64,000 nt of DNA, taken from positions 248,001 to 312,000 of the forward strand of contig NZ_FNJA01000003.1 of assembly GCF_900104385.1 (NCBI RefSeq), in the 5' to 3' direction. This document shows, piece after piece, positions 41,658-50,429 of the stretch; the stretch's first letter is position 1, and every line of letters starts with the position of its first letter. The translations under genes were made by a program, and so were the position numbers. This DNA is from Rhodoferax sp. OV413. Its GTDB lineage: Bacteria > Pseudomonadota > Gammaproteobacteria > Burkholderiales > Burkholderiaceae_C. Under the pieces are notes generated by a model that saw only the letters and a program-made list of their open reading frames with translations, was not told the origin of the DNA and made no database searches.

Positions 41658-42785
41658 ATGCGCGTAAATTTCGACTCGCAGATTTTTTGCTCCCAGGCTG
41701 TCGGGGGCATTTCTCGCTACTTTGCCAGCATCGCCAAGGAAATGCATGCTCGCGCCGACGTACAAGCAAAAATCTTGGCCCCCTTGCATTGCAACGAATA
41801 TCTGAAGGCGTTGCCCGATGATTTGCTATGCGGGGCAAAAACGCCTGCGACCGATGCACCCCAGCCATTGTTCCGGGCTGCCAGCTTGCTCGGCGCCGGA
41901 TTGATACAGCGCTACACAGGTTCCGACATCCTGCACAGGACCTACTACTACCCCTACTGCCATCTACCGGGGCCGGCAAAGAACGTACTCACGGTTTACG
42001 ACATGATCCACGAGAAGTACCCACAGCACTTCTCTCCACGCGACCCGATTGCCCGCTGGAAAAAGCGCGCAGTGGCCCATGCCGACAAGATCATCTGCAT
42101 CTCCGAAAACACCCGTAAAGATCTGCTGGAGCACTACAACAACATACCACCCGAGCGCGTATCGGTTACGCACCTCGGCTTCGATGCGCTCGATCAATTA
42201 CTGCCCAACGAAACCGCCCAGAACTTCCGGACCCGCGCACTCGGAGCCGATACACCCTACATCCTCTTTGTGGGACACAGGGCGGGCTATAAAAACTTTG
42301 CAGCTCTGCTCAAGGCCTACAGCGCGTCGCCCCGGCTCACCTGTAATTTTGATCTGCTGTGCTTTGGGGGGGGCGCTTTCAGCGAAGCGGAGCAAGCCTT
42401 GATTGCCAGCACACCCGCCTCACACCGCGTACGGCAAATGGGCGGCTCCGACACCGTTCTGGCATCGTGTTACCGCCACGCAGCCTTGTTCGTCTATCCA
42501 TCGTTGTATGAGGGCTTCGGCATTCCACCGCTGGAGGCTATGTCCATGGACTGCCCTGTGGCATGCAGCAACACCAGCTCTATACCCGAAGTGGTCGGAA
42601 ATGCCGCGGCATTTTTTGATCCCAACGATATCGACTCCATCCGCCAGGCCCTGGAAGGCGTACTCAATTCAAACGCTGCCTCCACCGAACTGGTCGAACG
42701 TGGGAAAGTGTGCAGAAATCAGTATTCATGGCGTCGCTGCGCCGAGGAAACGGTTGGCATCTACCGGGCAACGCTCGCCCAATGA
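41658..42785 (+). CDS. GT4-family glycosyltransferase (mannosyltransferase-like)
   Basis: 375 residues. The N-terminus VNFDSQIFCSQAVGGISRYF carries the GGISRY loop common in WbpX/RfaG-type enzymes; VYDMIHEKYPQHF and ICISENTRKDLLEHY are the family's inner motifs. The C-terminus has FVYPSLYEGFGIPPLEAMS with the EGFGxPxLE nucleotide-sugar site. It acts in the cytoplasm on lipid-linked sugars. It begins 81 bp after the preceding gene, with no other feature in the gap. Confidence 0.9.
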   Translation: MRVNFDSQIFCSQAVGGISRYFASIAKEMHARADVQAKILAPLHCNEYLKALPDDLLCGAKTPATDAPQPLFRAASLLGAGLIQRYTGSDILHRTYYYPYCHLPGPAKNVLTVYDMIHEKYPQHFSPRDPIARWKKRAVAHADKIICISENTRKDLLEHYNNIPPERVSVTHLGFDALDQLLPNETAQNFRTRALGADTPYILFVGHRAGYKNFAALLKAYSASPRLTCNFDLLCFGGGAFSEAEQALIASTPASHRVRQMGGSDTVLASCYRHAALFVYPSLYEGFGIPPLEAMSMDCPVACSNTSSIPEVVGNAAAFFDPNDIDSIRQALEGVLNSNAASTELVERGKVCRNQYSWRRCAEETVGIYRATLAQ

Positions 42786-42801
42786 ATCTGCCGTTGCCTC
42801 C

Positions 42802-43551
42802 ATGATAATCAGCATTATCACCGTCACCTACAACAGCGCCGCCACCATAGCCGATACGCTGCGCTCGGTGGCCAGCCAATCCGGCGTCGAGATTGAACAT
42901 ATCGTGATTGACGGGGCATCCAAAGACGACACGGTGGCGCAAGTCCGTCGACATGGTGGCCATGTGCAAACCCTGGTGTCCGAGCCCGACCACGGCATCT
43001 ACGATGCTATGAACAAAGGTATCGCCGCAGCGACCGGCGATATCGTGGGCTTCCTGAATGCGGACGACCGCTATGCCCACGATATCGTGCTGGCCACCAT
43101 CCAGCAGATGTTTGGCGACGCAGCACTGGATATCGTTTTTGGCGATGTGGCCTTCTTCCACCCCGCCCATCCTGACCAGCTCATTCGCCGCTACCGCTCC
43201 GACCGGTTCAGACCTGGCTTGATAGGATGGGGCTGGATGCCCGCCCATCCCTCCATGTTTGTGCGACGAACTCTTTTCGCAGATGCCGGCAGCTTCAAAA
43301 AGAACTACCGGATTGCGGGCGATTTCGAATGGGTGGCACGCACATTCCAGCGTCCAGACCTGCGCTACCGCTACCTGCCGGAAATTCTGGTCCACATGCA
43401 GACAGGCGGCGTCAGCACGCGGGGCTGGCGCAGCACGGTGCTGTTGAACCGCGAAGTTATGCAAGCCTGCCGGGACAACAATATCCCCACCAACTGGTTC
43501 AAAATCCTGTCCAAATATCCGTTCAAATTATTGGAGTATGTTCGCCCGTGA
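42802..43551 (+). CDS. GT2-family glycosyltransferase
   Basis: 249 residues from the ATG at 42802; the frame continues open upstream but overlaps the GT4 gene. ISIITVTYNSAATIADTLRS and VIDGASKDDTV are the GT-A nucleotide-binding strands, and FLNADDRYAHD is the DxD-like metal site. WbbD/Wca-type enzymes of this form add sugars in O-antigen and capsule loci. The stop overlaps the next start as GTGA. Confidence 0.92.
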   Translation: MIISIITVTYNSAATIADTLRSVASQSGVEIEHIVIDGASKDDTVAQVRRHGGHVQTLVSEPDHGIYDAMNKGIAAATGDIVGFLNADDRYAHDIVLATIQQMFGDAALDIVFGDVAFFHPAHPDQLIRRYRSDRFRPGLIGWGWMPAHPSMFVRRTLFADAGSFKKNYRIAGDFEWVARTFQRPDLRYRYLPEILVHMQTGGVSTRGWRSTVLLNREVMQACRDNNIPTNWFKILSKYPFKLLEYVRP

Positions 43552-44501
43552 AAGTACTGGTTACCGGTGCCACCGGACTGATAGGCCGCGCCTTGCTGGC
43601 CCATCTGCAAACTTTGCCGCAGTTCATGCCGCGTGCAGCAGTGCGCCAGCTGGTACCCGACCGAATCCCTGCGGGCATAGAAACAGTCCTGGTCGCCGAT
43701 CTCAGTGCAGACACCGACTGGCATGCGGCCTTGGCCGGCATCGATACCGTCGTCCATCTGGCGGCCCGTGTACACGTTGTGAACGAGCCAGCAGCCGACC
43801 CCTTGCTGGCGTTTAGGCAAATCAACGTAGCAGGCAGCACGCGCCTGGCGCAGATGGCCGCGCAGGCCGGCGTCAAGCGCCTGGTCTACATGAGCTCGGC
43901 CAAGGTGAACGGTGAGGCCACAGCTGCCCGGCAGGCGTTCAGCGAAAGCAGCCCCGTGGCGCCCCAAGGGCCTTATGGCATCAGCAAACTGGAAACAGAA
44001 CAAGGCTTGCAGAAAATCGCCCAAACCACCGGCTTGGAGCTGACCATCCTCCGCCCGCCGCTGGTCTACGGCCCGGGGGTTCAAGCCAATTTCGCGGCAT
44101 TGGCAGCGGCTGTTGCCCGTGGCATTCCTTTGCCCCTGGGCGCCATGGACAACCAGCGCAGCCTGGTATCGGTGGACAACCTGGTAGACCTGATCACCAC
44201 CGCCCTGACCCACCCCGCTGCCGCCAACCAGATCTTCATGGCCAGCGACGGCGAAGATCTGTCCACCAAAGAGCTGGTGCAACGCATTGCCCTGGCCATG
44301 GAGCGCCCAGCACGCTTGTTGCCCGTACCTGCCTGGATGCTCATGGCTGGCGCCGCCATGCTCGGCCAGCAGGGTGCAGCCCAGCGCCTGTGCGGCAACC
44401 TGCAGCTCGATATTGCCAAGGCCCGCACCCTGCTGGGCTGGGCGCCGCCTGTCAGCGTTGATGAGGGCCTGCGCCGCGCTGTGGCCGGATACCGCAAATG
44501 A
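43548..44501 (+). CDS. NAD-dependent sugar epimerase/4-reductase (SDR)
   Basis: 317 residues from the GTG at 43548. KVLVTGATGLIGRALLAHL is the NAD-binding motif; the catalytic Ser is in YMSSAKVNGEATA and Tyr-Lys in YGISKLETEQGL. This type sits beside WbpL/PglC-type transferases and converts the 4-keto-6-deoxy UDP-sugar into its reduced or epimerised form. It is coupled to the GT2 gene and, by ATGA, to the sugar transferase. Confidence 0.92.
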   Translation: MKVLVTGATGLIGRALLAHLQTLPQFMPRAAVRQLVPDRIPAGIETVLVADLSADTDWHAALAGIDTVVHLAARVHVVNEPAADPLLAFRQINVAGSTRLAQMAAQAGVKRLVYMSSAKVNGEATAARQAFSESSPVAPQGPYGISKLETEQGLQKIAQTTGLELTILRPPLVYGPGVQANFAALAAAVARGIPLPLGAMDNQRSLVSVDNLVDLITTALTHPAAANQIFMASDGEDLSTKELVQRIALAMERPARLLPVPAWMLMAGAAMLGQQGAAQRLCGNLQLDIAKARTLLGWAPPVSVDEGLRRAVAGYRK

Positions 44502-45058
44502 AGCGGGCTTTCGATCTGTTCCTGGCCTTGCTGGCCTTGCTGGTGCTGGCGTTTCCTTTGCTACTGGTAGCCCTGGCGGTACGCCTCACCTCCCCCGGCC
44601 CGGTGCTCTACTGGTCCAACCGCGTTGGCAAAAACAACCGCATTTTCTCTATGCCAAAGTTCCGTTCTATGCAGATTGGAACGCCGGCAGTAGCTACACA
44701 TTTACTAGCAAATCCCGATAGCTACCTCACGCCGATCGGCAGCTTCCTGCGCAAAAGCAGCCTGGACGAACTACCCCAGCTGTGGAGCATCCTGAAAGGC
44801 GATATGGGCTTTGTCGGGCCGCGGCCGGCGCTGTTCAACCAAGACGATCTAGTGGCGCTGCGCACTGCCAAAGGTGTTCACACCCTGGTGCCGGGCCTGA
44901 CCGGCTGGGCGCAAATCCATGGCCGCGACGAGCTGCCGATTCCGGCCAAGGTGGAACTCGACGCCTACTACCTGCAGCACCAGTCTTTCCGGCTGGATCT
45001 GCAAATCCTGGCCAAGACATTCTTCAAGGTGGTACGCCGCGACGGCATCACCCATTAA
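44498..45058 (+). CDS. Monotopic phosphoglycosyl transferase (PglC/WcaJ-like)
   Basis: 186 residues, the small PglC form with one re-entrant hydrophobic helix (LFLALLALLVLAFPLLLVA). SLDELPQLWSILKGDMGFVGP contains the Asp-Glu catalytic pair, RPALFNQDD the substrate arginine. It transfers a sugar-1-phosphate to undecaprenyl phosphate and starts the glycan. The segment 44690-44725 is AT-rich and resembles the dispersed repeat. It is the last gene of the locus. Confidence 0.93.
   Translation: MKRAFDLFLALLALLVLAFPLLLVALAVRLTSPGPVLYWSNRVGKNNRIFSMPKFRSMQIGTPAVATHLLANPDSYLTPIGSFLRKSSLDELPQLWSILKGDMGFVGPRPALFNQDDLVALRTAKGVHTLVPGLTGWAQIHGRDELPIPAKVELDAYYLQHQSFRLDLQILAKTFFKVVRRDGITH
44690..44725. repeat. 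Possible repeat-derived patch inside the PglC-like gene
   Basis: GTAGCTA (44690-44696) and TAGCTAC (44719-44725) form a short inverted repeat around an AT-rich spacer, unlike flanking codons. It encodes VATHLLANPDSY in frame. Similarity to the intergenic family is limited to the AGCTA core. Confidence 0.3.
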
Positions 45059-45128
45059 AGCCGGGCGGCCGGCGTTTTAGAATCATGGGTTCGGCGCAAC
45101 CCGCCCTTTTCCATTCCAAACGCCTCCC

Positions 45129-46673
45129 ATGTCTGAAAACACCACCCCTGCCGTAGCCCAAGACGAAAACCAGCTGATCCTGGAGCGCCGCGAGAAGCTC
45201 AAAGCCATTCGCCAGCAACAGGTCGAGGGCAAAGGGGTTGCGTTCCCCAACGACTTCAAGCCGACCGACAACGCGGCCAGCCTGTTTGAGCGCTTCAACA
45301 GCCAGTCCACCGAAGAGCTCGCAGCACTGGGCGTAACCGCCAAGGTCGCCGGCCGGATGATGCTCAAGCGCGTGATGGGCAAGGCCAGCTTCTGCACGCT
45401 GCAAGATGCGTCGCTGGGCGACACCGGCGGCCGTATCCAGATCTACGTCAAGGGCGAAGACGTCGGGCCCGAGCTGTACGCCAGCTTCAAGCACTGGGAC
45501 CTGGGCGACATCGTGGCTGCCGAAGGCACGGTGTTCAAGACCAAGACCGGTGAGCTGTCGATCCACGCGACCAGCGTGCGGCTGCTCACCAAAAGCCTGC
45601 GGCCCATGCCCGACAAGTTCCACGGCATGGCCGACCAGGAAACCAAGTACCGCCAGCGCTACGTCGATCTGATGACCGATGTGGAAGCGCGCAAGCGCTT
45701 CCTGGCGCGCAGCAAGGCCGTCAGCGCCTTGCGCGAATTCATGGTGGGCCACGACTTCCTGGAAGTCGAAACGCCGATGCTGCACCCGATCCCGGGTGGC
45801 GCCAATGCCAAGCCTTTCAAGACGCACCACAACGCGCTGGACCAGGAGATGTTCCTGCGCATCGCGCCCGAGTTGTACCTGAAGCGCCTGATCGTCGGTG
45901 GTTTTGACCGCGTGTTCGAGATCAACCGCAGCTACCGCAACGAAGGCATCTCGGTGCGGCACAACCCCGAGTTCACCATGATGGAGTTCTACGCAGCCTA
46001 CTGGAACTACCAGGACCTGATGGACTACACCGAAAAGCTGATCCGCGATGCGGCCCAGCGCGCTACCGGTTCGCTGCAGCTCACGTACGCCGGCAAGCCG
46101 GTCGACCTGAGCCAGCCGTTCGAACGCCTGACCATCGTCGAAGCCATCCAGAAGTACACCGAAGCCGGCGAAAACGTGTTCGATGCCACCTGGCTGACCA
46201 ATGCAGTGAAGAAGCTGGGCCTGACCGAGGCCAAGAACAAGCTCGCCGGCCGCAGCCTGGCCAGCCTGCAGGTGCTGTACTTCGAGGAAACCGTGGAAGA
46301 AAAGCTCTGGCAGCCGACCTTCATCATGGAACACCCGACCGAGATCTCGCCGCTGGCCCGCGCCAACGACGACCGCCCGGAAGTCACCGAGCGCTTCGAG
46401 CTGTACATCACCGGCCGCGAATTCGGCAACGGCTTCAGCGAGCTGAACGATGCCGAAGACCAGGCCGCGCGCTTCCAAGCCCAGGTGAATGCCAAGGACA
46501 GCGGCGACGACGAAGCCATGCATTTTGATGCTGACTTTGTGCGGGCCCTGGAATACGGCATGCCGCCCACCGGCGGCTGCGGCATCGGCATCGACCGGCT
46601 GATGATGCTGCTGACCGACAGCGCCAGCATCCGCGACGTGATCCTCTTCCCGGCGCTGCGCCGCGAGTCTTGA
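45129..46673 (+). CDS. lysS: Lysyl-tRNA synthetase (class II)
   Basis: 514 residues. An N-terminal helix is followed by the OB-fold anticodon domain ([16 protein letters not shown]), then the class II catalytic core with motif 1 ([18 protein letters not shown]), motif 2 ([23 protein letters not shown]) and motif 3 ([13 protein letters not shown]). It charges tRNA-Lys. It is separated from the glycan locus by 70 bp and is of core base composition. Confidence 0.98.
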   Translation: MSENTTPAVAQDENQLILERREKLKAIRQQQVEGKGVAFPNDFKPTDNAASLFERFNSQSTEELAALGVTAKVAGRMMLKRVMGKASFCTLQDASLGDTGGRIQIYVKGEDVGPELYASFKHWDLGDIVAAEGTVFKTKTGELSIHATSVRLLTKSLRPMPDKFHGMADQETKYRQRYVDLMTDVEARKRFLARSKAVSALREFMVGHDFLEVETPMLHPIPGGANAKPFKTHHNALDQEMFLRIAPELYLKRLIVGGFDRVFEINRSYRNEGISVRHNPEFTMMEFYAAYWNYQDLMDYTEKLIRDAAQRATGSLQLTYAGKPVDLSQPFERLTIVEAIQKYTEAGENVFDATWLTNAVKKLGLTEAKNKLAGRSLASLQVLYFEETVEEKLWQPTFIMEHPTEISPLARANDDRPEVTERFELYITGREFGNGFSELNDAEDQAARFQAQVNAKDSGDDEAMHFDADFVRALEYGMPPTGGCGIGIDRLMMLLTDSASIRDVILFPALRRES

Positions 46674-46684
46674 TTTTCACCTTG

Positions 46685-46738
46685 TAATAGAGCGCTAGCG
46701 CAGATAGTACCTGCGCTAGCAGCTATAAAAATAGTAGT
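46685..46738. repeat. Dispersed TAGCTGCTAGCGCA palindrome, copy 3
   Basis: GCTAGCGCAG (46694-46703) and CTGCGCTAGC (46711-46720) form a perfect 10-bp stem with a 7-nt loop; AGCTATAAAA follows on the right. It begins about 12 bp past the lysS stop and might act as a terminator. Confidence 0.85.
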
Positions 46739-46848
46739 GCACACGTGGCTACTACCTACCGCATAAAGATGCGATGGACGGGAGCTAGCGCATGGCTTCC
46801 ACCGTGTGCGAATCGCCCATAATTCCCAGTCCTACATTCGGAGAATTT

Positions 46849-47244
46849 ATGAAATTTTTGACTTTGGCTTCGTTGGCTGCGAGCTTGGTTTTCTCGGCGC
46901 AATTTGCCCACGCGGATGACACCGACAGCTGCGACAAGTTCAAAACCAGCTATGACAAAACTTATTGCGTCGCCAAGTTGTTTTTAGAGTCCGACAAAGA
47001 GCTGAACGCCGTGTACACCGAGCTGCGCAAACCGCTCAAAGACAACGTCAAACAGCAGCTGACGGCAACACAACGCGAGTGGATCAAATACCGGGATGCG
47101 TCTTGCGAGCGCTCTGGCTCCATCGACGTCAGCTGCAACTACAAACTCAACCGTGAGCGCGCCGAATACCTGCGCGACCGTGCCCGCGAGTGCAAAACCG
47201 GCACGTGCAACGACACCGCTATCGCCAAAAAATCGTGGGAATAA
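46849..47244 (+). CDS. LprI-like small exported protein (DUF1311)
   Basis: 131 residues from the ATG at 46849, after CGGAGAATTT. Residues 1-22 are a signal peptide (LASLAASLVFSAQFAHA). The mature domain has ESDKELNAVYTELRKPL and LTATQREWIKYRDASCE, typical of the LprI lysozyme-inhibitor N-terminal family, with several cysteines for disulfides. Some members inhibit lysozyme; for most the function is untested. It lies 27 bp before a cell-wall amidase gene. Confidence 0.82.
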   Translation: MKFLTLASLAASLVFSAQFAHADDTDSCDKFKTSYDKTYCVAKLFLESDKELNAVYTELRKPLKDNVKQQLTATQREWIKYRDASCERSGSIDVSCNYKLNRERAEYLRDRARECKTGTCNDTAIAKKSWE

Positions 47245-47271
47245 GCCGCTTGAACGGATAGGCGGAAACAC

Positions 47272-48060
47272 ATGTTGTCGCGCTATTTAAAAGCACGCAG
47301 CGCACAGGCATTTTTGTGTCTGTGCGCTTTTTTTACATACGCCGCAGCTTGTGATGCAGCGGACGCACCGCGCACCGCAGACAAACCATTCGTCATCGTT
47401 ATAGACCCCGGCCACACCCCCAAGCAAGCCGGTGCTTTGGGCGTCAAGGGCATCCACGAAGTCAGCTACAACGATGCACTGAGCGCAAAACTGGCCAAAG
47501 CTTTACAGGCCACTGGCGTGCAGGTAGTGCTCACGCGCGCACCCACCGAAGAAATCAGCCTGGACGGGCGCGCCGAACTGGCAAATGCCCGACAGGCAGA
47601 CTTATTTTTAGCGTTGCACCACGACTCGGCGCAACTGAAATACCTGACCAAGACCCAAGTCAACGGCACACCCGCCTACCAGACGGTTCAGCCGATTGCC
47701 GGTTACTCGATCTTTGTGTCCCAACTCAATCCCAGGTTTGCGCAAAGCCAGCAGTTTGCCAAGCTGCTGGGGCAGGCATTGCTCGCACTGGGGCGCCATC
47801 CCACGCTGCACCACGCCGAACCCATTGCAGGCGAGAACCGCGAACTTCTCGATGCCCAGTTGGGCATTTACAGATTTGACGAGCTACTGGTTTTGCGAAA
47901 AACCACGGTGCCTGCCGTGCTGCTGGAGGTGGGTGTGATCGTGGACGCAGAGGACGAAAAATACGTGGCCGACAACGCCAAGCAAGATGCCATCGTTCAG
48001 GCGATCGTGGCAGCTGTCGACAAGTTTCAGCATAGGGCTCTTACCCCAACGCCGAATTAA
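47272..48060 (+). CDS. N-acetylmuramoyl-L-alanine amidase (Amidase_3)
   Basis: 262 residues with a signal peptide. The zinc ligands are visible in VIDPGHTPKQAG, KGIHEVSYND and LALHHDSAQ; the catalytic glutamate is in PAVLLEVGVIVD. It hydrolyses the bond between muramic acid and the stem peptide in the periplasm. No AMIN domain or LysM is present, so it is smaller than AmiC. It is probably in an operon with the LprI-like gene and faces nagZ. Confidence 0.9.
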   Translation: MLSRYLKARSAQAFLCLCAFFTYAAACDAADAPRTADKPFVIVIDPGHTPKQAGALGVKGIHEVSYNDALSAKLAKALQATGVQVVLTRAPTEEISLDGRAELANARQADLFLALHHDSAQLKYLTKTQVNGTPAYQTVQPIAGYSIFVSQLNPRFAQSQQFAKLLGQALLALGRHPTLHHAEPIAGENRELLDAQLGIYRFDELLVLRKTTVPAVLLEVGVIVDAEDEKYVADNAKQDAIVQAIVAAVDKFQHRALTPTPN

Positions 48061-48110
48061 GCTCTAGCACATAGGTTACCTGGGCTAGCAGCTACAAAAT
48101 TAATAGTATT
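48058..48110. repeat. Dispersed TAGCTGCTAGCGCA palindrome, copy 4
   Basis: Contains GCTCTAGCACATAGG on the left and TGGGCTAGCAGCTAC on the right with an AT-rich tail ATTAATAGTATTTC. It exactly fills the gap between the convergent amidase and nagZ stops and could help termination from both sides. Confidence 0.75.
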
Positions 48111-49169
48111 TCAGGGCACCAGCCACAGCGCCTGCATGTAGGCCGGCTGGGTCATCAGGTGCTCCCAGTCTGGCGCTGGCGCCGCCGGCAGCAAGGCCTG
48201 GCGTCGGGCTTCGCTGGCCTCGTCGGGTTGCCAGCGGCCCTTGAGCTGGGCTTCGGTCATACCGGCCAGCAGGGCATCCACTTCCTGGCCGTCGCCCAGG
48301 CTCTGGTTGCACAGCAACACCAGGTCGCAGCCGGCCTGCAGCGCGGCGATGCTGGCATCGGTATAGCTGACGTCCCGGCCGTCGATCTGGCGGGCGCCGG
48401 CCATGCTCAGGTCGTCGCTGAAGATCGCGCCCTGGAAGTCCAGCGTGCCGCGCAGAATCTCCTGCAGCCACTTGGCCGAGAAGCCGGCCGGGCGCCGGTC
48501 CACCTTGGGGTAGATCACGTGCGCGGGCATCACGCTGCTCAGGCTGGTGTTGAGCCAGCCGTAGGGCGCGGCGTCGTCGGCCAAGATGGTTTTCAGGCTG
48601 CGCGTGTCCACCGGGATGTGGGTGTGCGAATCGGCCGTGACGAAGCCGTGGCCAGGGAAGTGCTTGCCGCAGTTGGCCATGCCGGCACGCAACAGGCCGT
48701 GCATCAGGCTCTTGGCCAACATACTGGTGACGCGGGCATCGCGGTGGAAGGCGCGGTTGCCGATTACGCTGCTTTCGCCGAAGTCCAGGTCCAGCACCGG
48801 GGTGAAGCTGAAGTCCACGCCGCAGGCGCGCAGTTCGGATGCCAGCACATAGCCGCAGGCGGTGGCGGCGTTGGTGGCCTGCAGCGCATCGCGCATCCAC
48901 AGCTCGCCCAGCACACTCATGGGCGGCAGGTGGGTGAAGCCGTCGGTCTTGAAGCGCTGCACCCGGCCGCCTTCATGGTCCACGCAGACCAGCACGTCCT
49001 TGCGGATCTTCTTGATATCGCGGCACAGCGCAGTCAGCTGGTCGCGGTCCTGCCAGTTGCGGGCAAACAAAATAATGCCGCCGGTCAGCGGATGCTTGAT
49101 GCGCCGGCGGTCCGCCTTGGTCAGGCTGGTACCGGCGATATCGATGATCAGGGGTGCGTGTTGGTGCAT
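48111..49169 (-). CDS. nagZ: Beta-N-acetylhexosaminidase NagZ
   Basis: 352 residues. PLIIDIAGTSLTKADRRRI begins the GH3 barrel; KHFPGHGFVTADSHTHIPVD is the conserved loop with the catalytic Asp-His pair; IFSDDLSMAGA contains the nucleophile aspartate. It cleaves N-acetylglucosamine from muropeptides in cytoplasmic wall recycling. It is the last gene of the rnc-era-recO-pdxJ-acpS run. A repeat forms its leader and no Shine-Dalgarno is visible. Confidence 0.96.
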   Translation of the reverse strand: MHQHAPLIIDIAGTSLTKADRRRIKHPLTGGIILFARNWQDRDQLTALCRDIKKIRKDVLVCVDHEGGRVQRFKTDGFTHLPPMSVLGELWMRDALQATNAATACGYVLASELRACGVDFSFTPVLDLDFGESSVIGNRAFHRDARVTSMLAKSLMHGLLRAGMANCGKHFPGHGFVTADSHTHIPVDTRSLKTILADDAAPYGWLNTSLSSVMPAHVIYPKVDRRPAGFSAKWLQEILRGTLDFQGAIFSDDLSMAGARQIDGRDVSYTDASIAALQAGCDLVLLCNQSLGDGQEVDALLAGMTEAQLKGRWQPDEASEARRQALLPAAPAPDWEHLMTQPAYMQALWLVP

Positions 49170-49175
49170 GGCTTA

Positions 49176-49240
49176 AATTTATAGAAATAAGGGCTGTAGC
49201 GCATATGTTTCCAGCGCCAGCAGCTACAAACAATATAGCA
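49176..49240. repeat. Dispersed TAGCTGCTAGCGCA palindrome, copy 5
   Basis: On the plus strand TGTAGCGCATATG, then CCAGCGCCAGCAGCTAC with AT-rich flanks at both ends. It fills the acpS-nagZ gap. Read on the minus strand, its end TTATTTCTATAAATTTAAG lies just before the nagZ ATG, resembling the leuB leader. Confidence 0.8.
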
Positions 49241-49242
49241 AA

Positions 49243-49659
49243 CTAGGTTGACGGCATATTAGGTGGTGCTGGCTGCTCGACCACCACAAAGCTGGCGGCG
49301 TAGTCGGTTTCGTCGGTCACGGTGACATGCGCGGTCAGCTGGCGCGCTTCAAACCAGGTTTTCAGCTCGCCGTGCAGCACGATGAAGGGCTGACCGCTGG
49401 CCATCTTGTCGATCTCGCACAGGCGCCAGGTCATCGGCATGCGCATGCCCATGCCAATAGCTTTGCTGAAGGCCTCCTTGGCGCTGAAGCGGGTCGCCAG
49501 ATAGCGGATGCCGCGCTCGGGCCAGCGCCCGCTGCGTTCGCGCCAGGTGCGCAGCTCGCCTTCGCACAGCACTTTCTCGGCGAAACGGTCGCCGTGGCGC
49601 TCCAGGCTGGCACGGATGCGGCGCACGTCGCAGATGTCGGTGCCGATGCCGTAGATCAT
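49243..49659 (-). CDS. acpS: Holo-acyl-carrier-protein synthase
   Basis: 138 residues. [19 protein letters not shown] contains the metal-binding aspartate and [18 protein letters not shown] the second conserved motif with glutamate. It transfers the phosphopantetheine arm from CoA to the acyl carrier protein, which is encoded at 62403. It starts 2 bp after pdxJ. Confidence 0.97.
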   Translation of the reverse strand: MIYGIGTDICDVRRIRASLERHGDRFAEKVLCEGELRTWRERSGRWPERGIRYLATRFSAKEAFSKAIGMGMRMPMTWRLCEIDKMASGQPFIVLHGELKTWFEARQLTAHVTVTDETDYAASFVVVEQPAPPNMPST

Positions 49660-49661
49660 GC

Positions 49662-50429
49662 CTAGGCTCCGGCGGTAAACGCTGCGTCTATGCAGCGCAG
49701 ATAGTTTTGCACCGTGGCGGCGTAGCCCAGCTCCAGCGCGTCGGCTACCAGCGCGTGGCCAATCGACACCTCTTGCACCATGGGGCAGCCGCGCAAGAAG
49801 GTGGTCAGGTTGTCGCGGTTCAGGTCGTGGCCGGCGTTGACTCCCAAATTAATAGCTGCTGCCGCCCGCCCTGTCTGCACGAACTGCCCAAAAACCTCTT
49901 GAAAATTCGGCTGACCAAAGGCGCTGGCAAAAGTCTCGGTGTAGAGCTCGACCCGGTCGGCGCCCACGGCCTTGGCCAGCGCCATGGCCTCGGGCACAGG
50001 GTCCATGAACAGGCTGACACGCACGCCCAGGCTCTGGGCCTCTTGGATCAGCGGGCGCAGGCGTTCGCCGTCTTGCGCCAGGTTCCAGCCGTGGTCGCTG
50101 GTGAACTGGTCTTCGCCATCGGGAACAAAAGTGCACTGCTGGGGCCGGCACTGGCGCACAAAGTCCATCAGGTTCTGGAACGGATTGCCTTCGATGTTGA
50201 ACTCGCGGTCCGGCCAGGCTTTCAGCAGCGCCGACAGCTCGGTCACGTCGTCCGGGCGGATATGCCGCGCATCGGGCCGCGGGTGCACGGTAATGCCCTG
50301 TGCCCCCGCCTGCAGGCACAGCGTGGCGGCGCGGGCCACGCTGGGGATGCCCAGGTGCCGGGTATTGCGCACCAGGGCGACCTTGTTGACGTTGACGGAA
50401 AGCGCGATCCGCGCAGAAGAGTTACTCAT
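49662..50429 (-). CDS. pdxJ: Pyridoxine 5'-phosphate synthase
   Basis: 255 residues from the ATG at 50429, which overlaps the recO stop. [20 protein letters not shown] is the conserved N-terminus, [18 protein letters not shown] carries the active-site histidine and arginines, and [15 protein letters not shown] the phosphate site. It makes pyridoxine phosphate from deoxyxylulose phosphate. Codons at 49845-49880 contain a repeat-like AAATTAATAGCTGCT segment. Confidence 0.97.
   Translation of the reverse strand: MSNSSARIALSVNVNKVALVRNTRHLGIPSVARAATLCLQAGAQGITVHPRPDARHIRPDDVTELSALLKAWPDREFNIEGNPFQNLMDFVRQCRPQQCTFVPDGEDQFTSDHGWNLAQDGERLRPLIQEAQSLGVRVSLFMDPVPEAMALAKAVGADRVELYTETFASAFGQPNFQEVFGQFVQTGRAAAAINLGVNAGHDLNRDNLTTFLRGCPMVQEVSIGHALVADALELGYAATVQNYLRCIDAAFTAGA

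Noticed and set aside
45048-46523. A 491-codon minus-strand frame opposite lysS
   Set aside because: lysS has all class II synthetase motifs; the opposite frame shows none.
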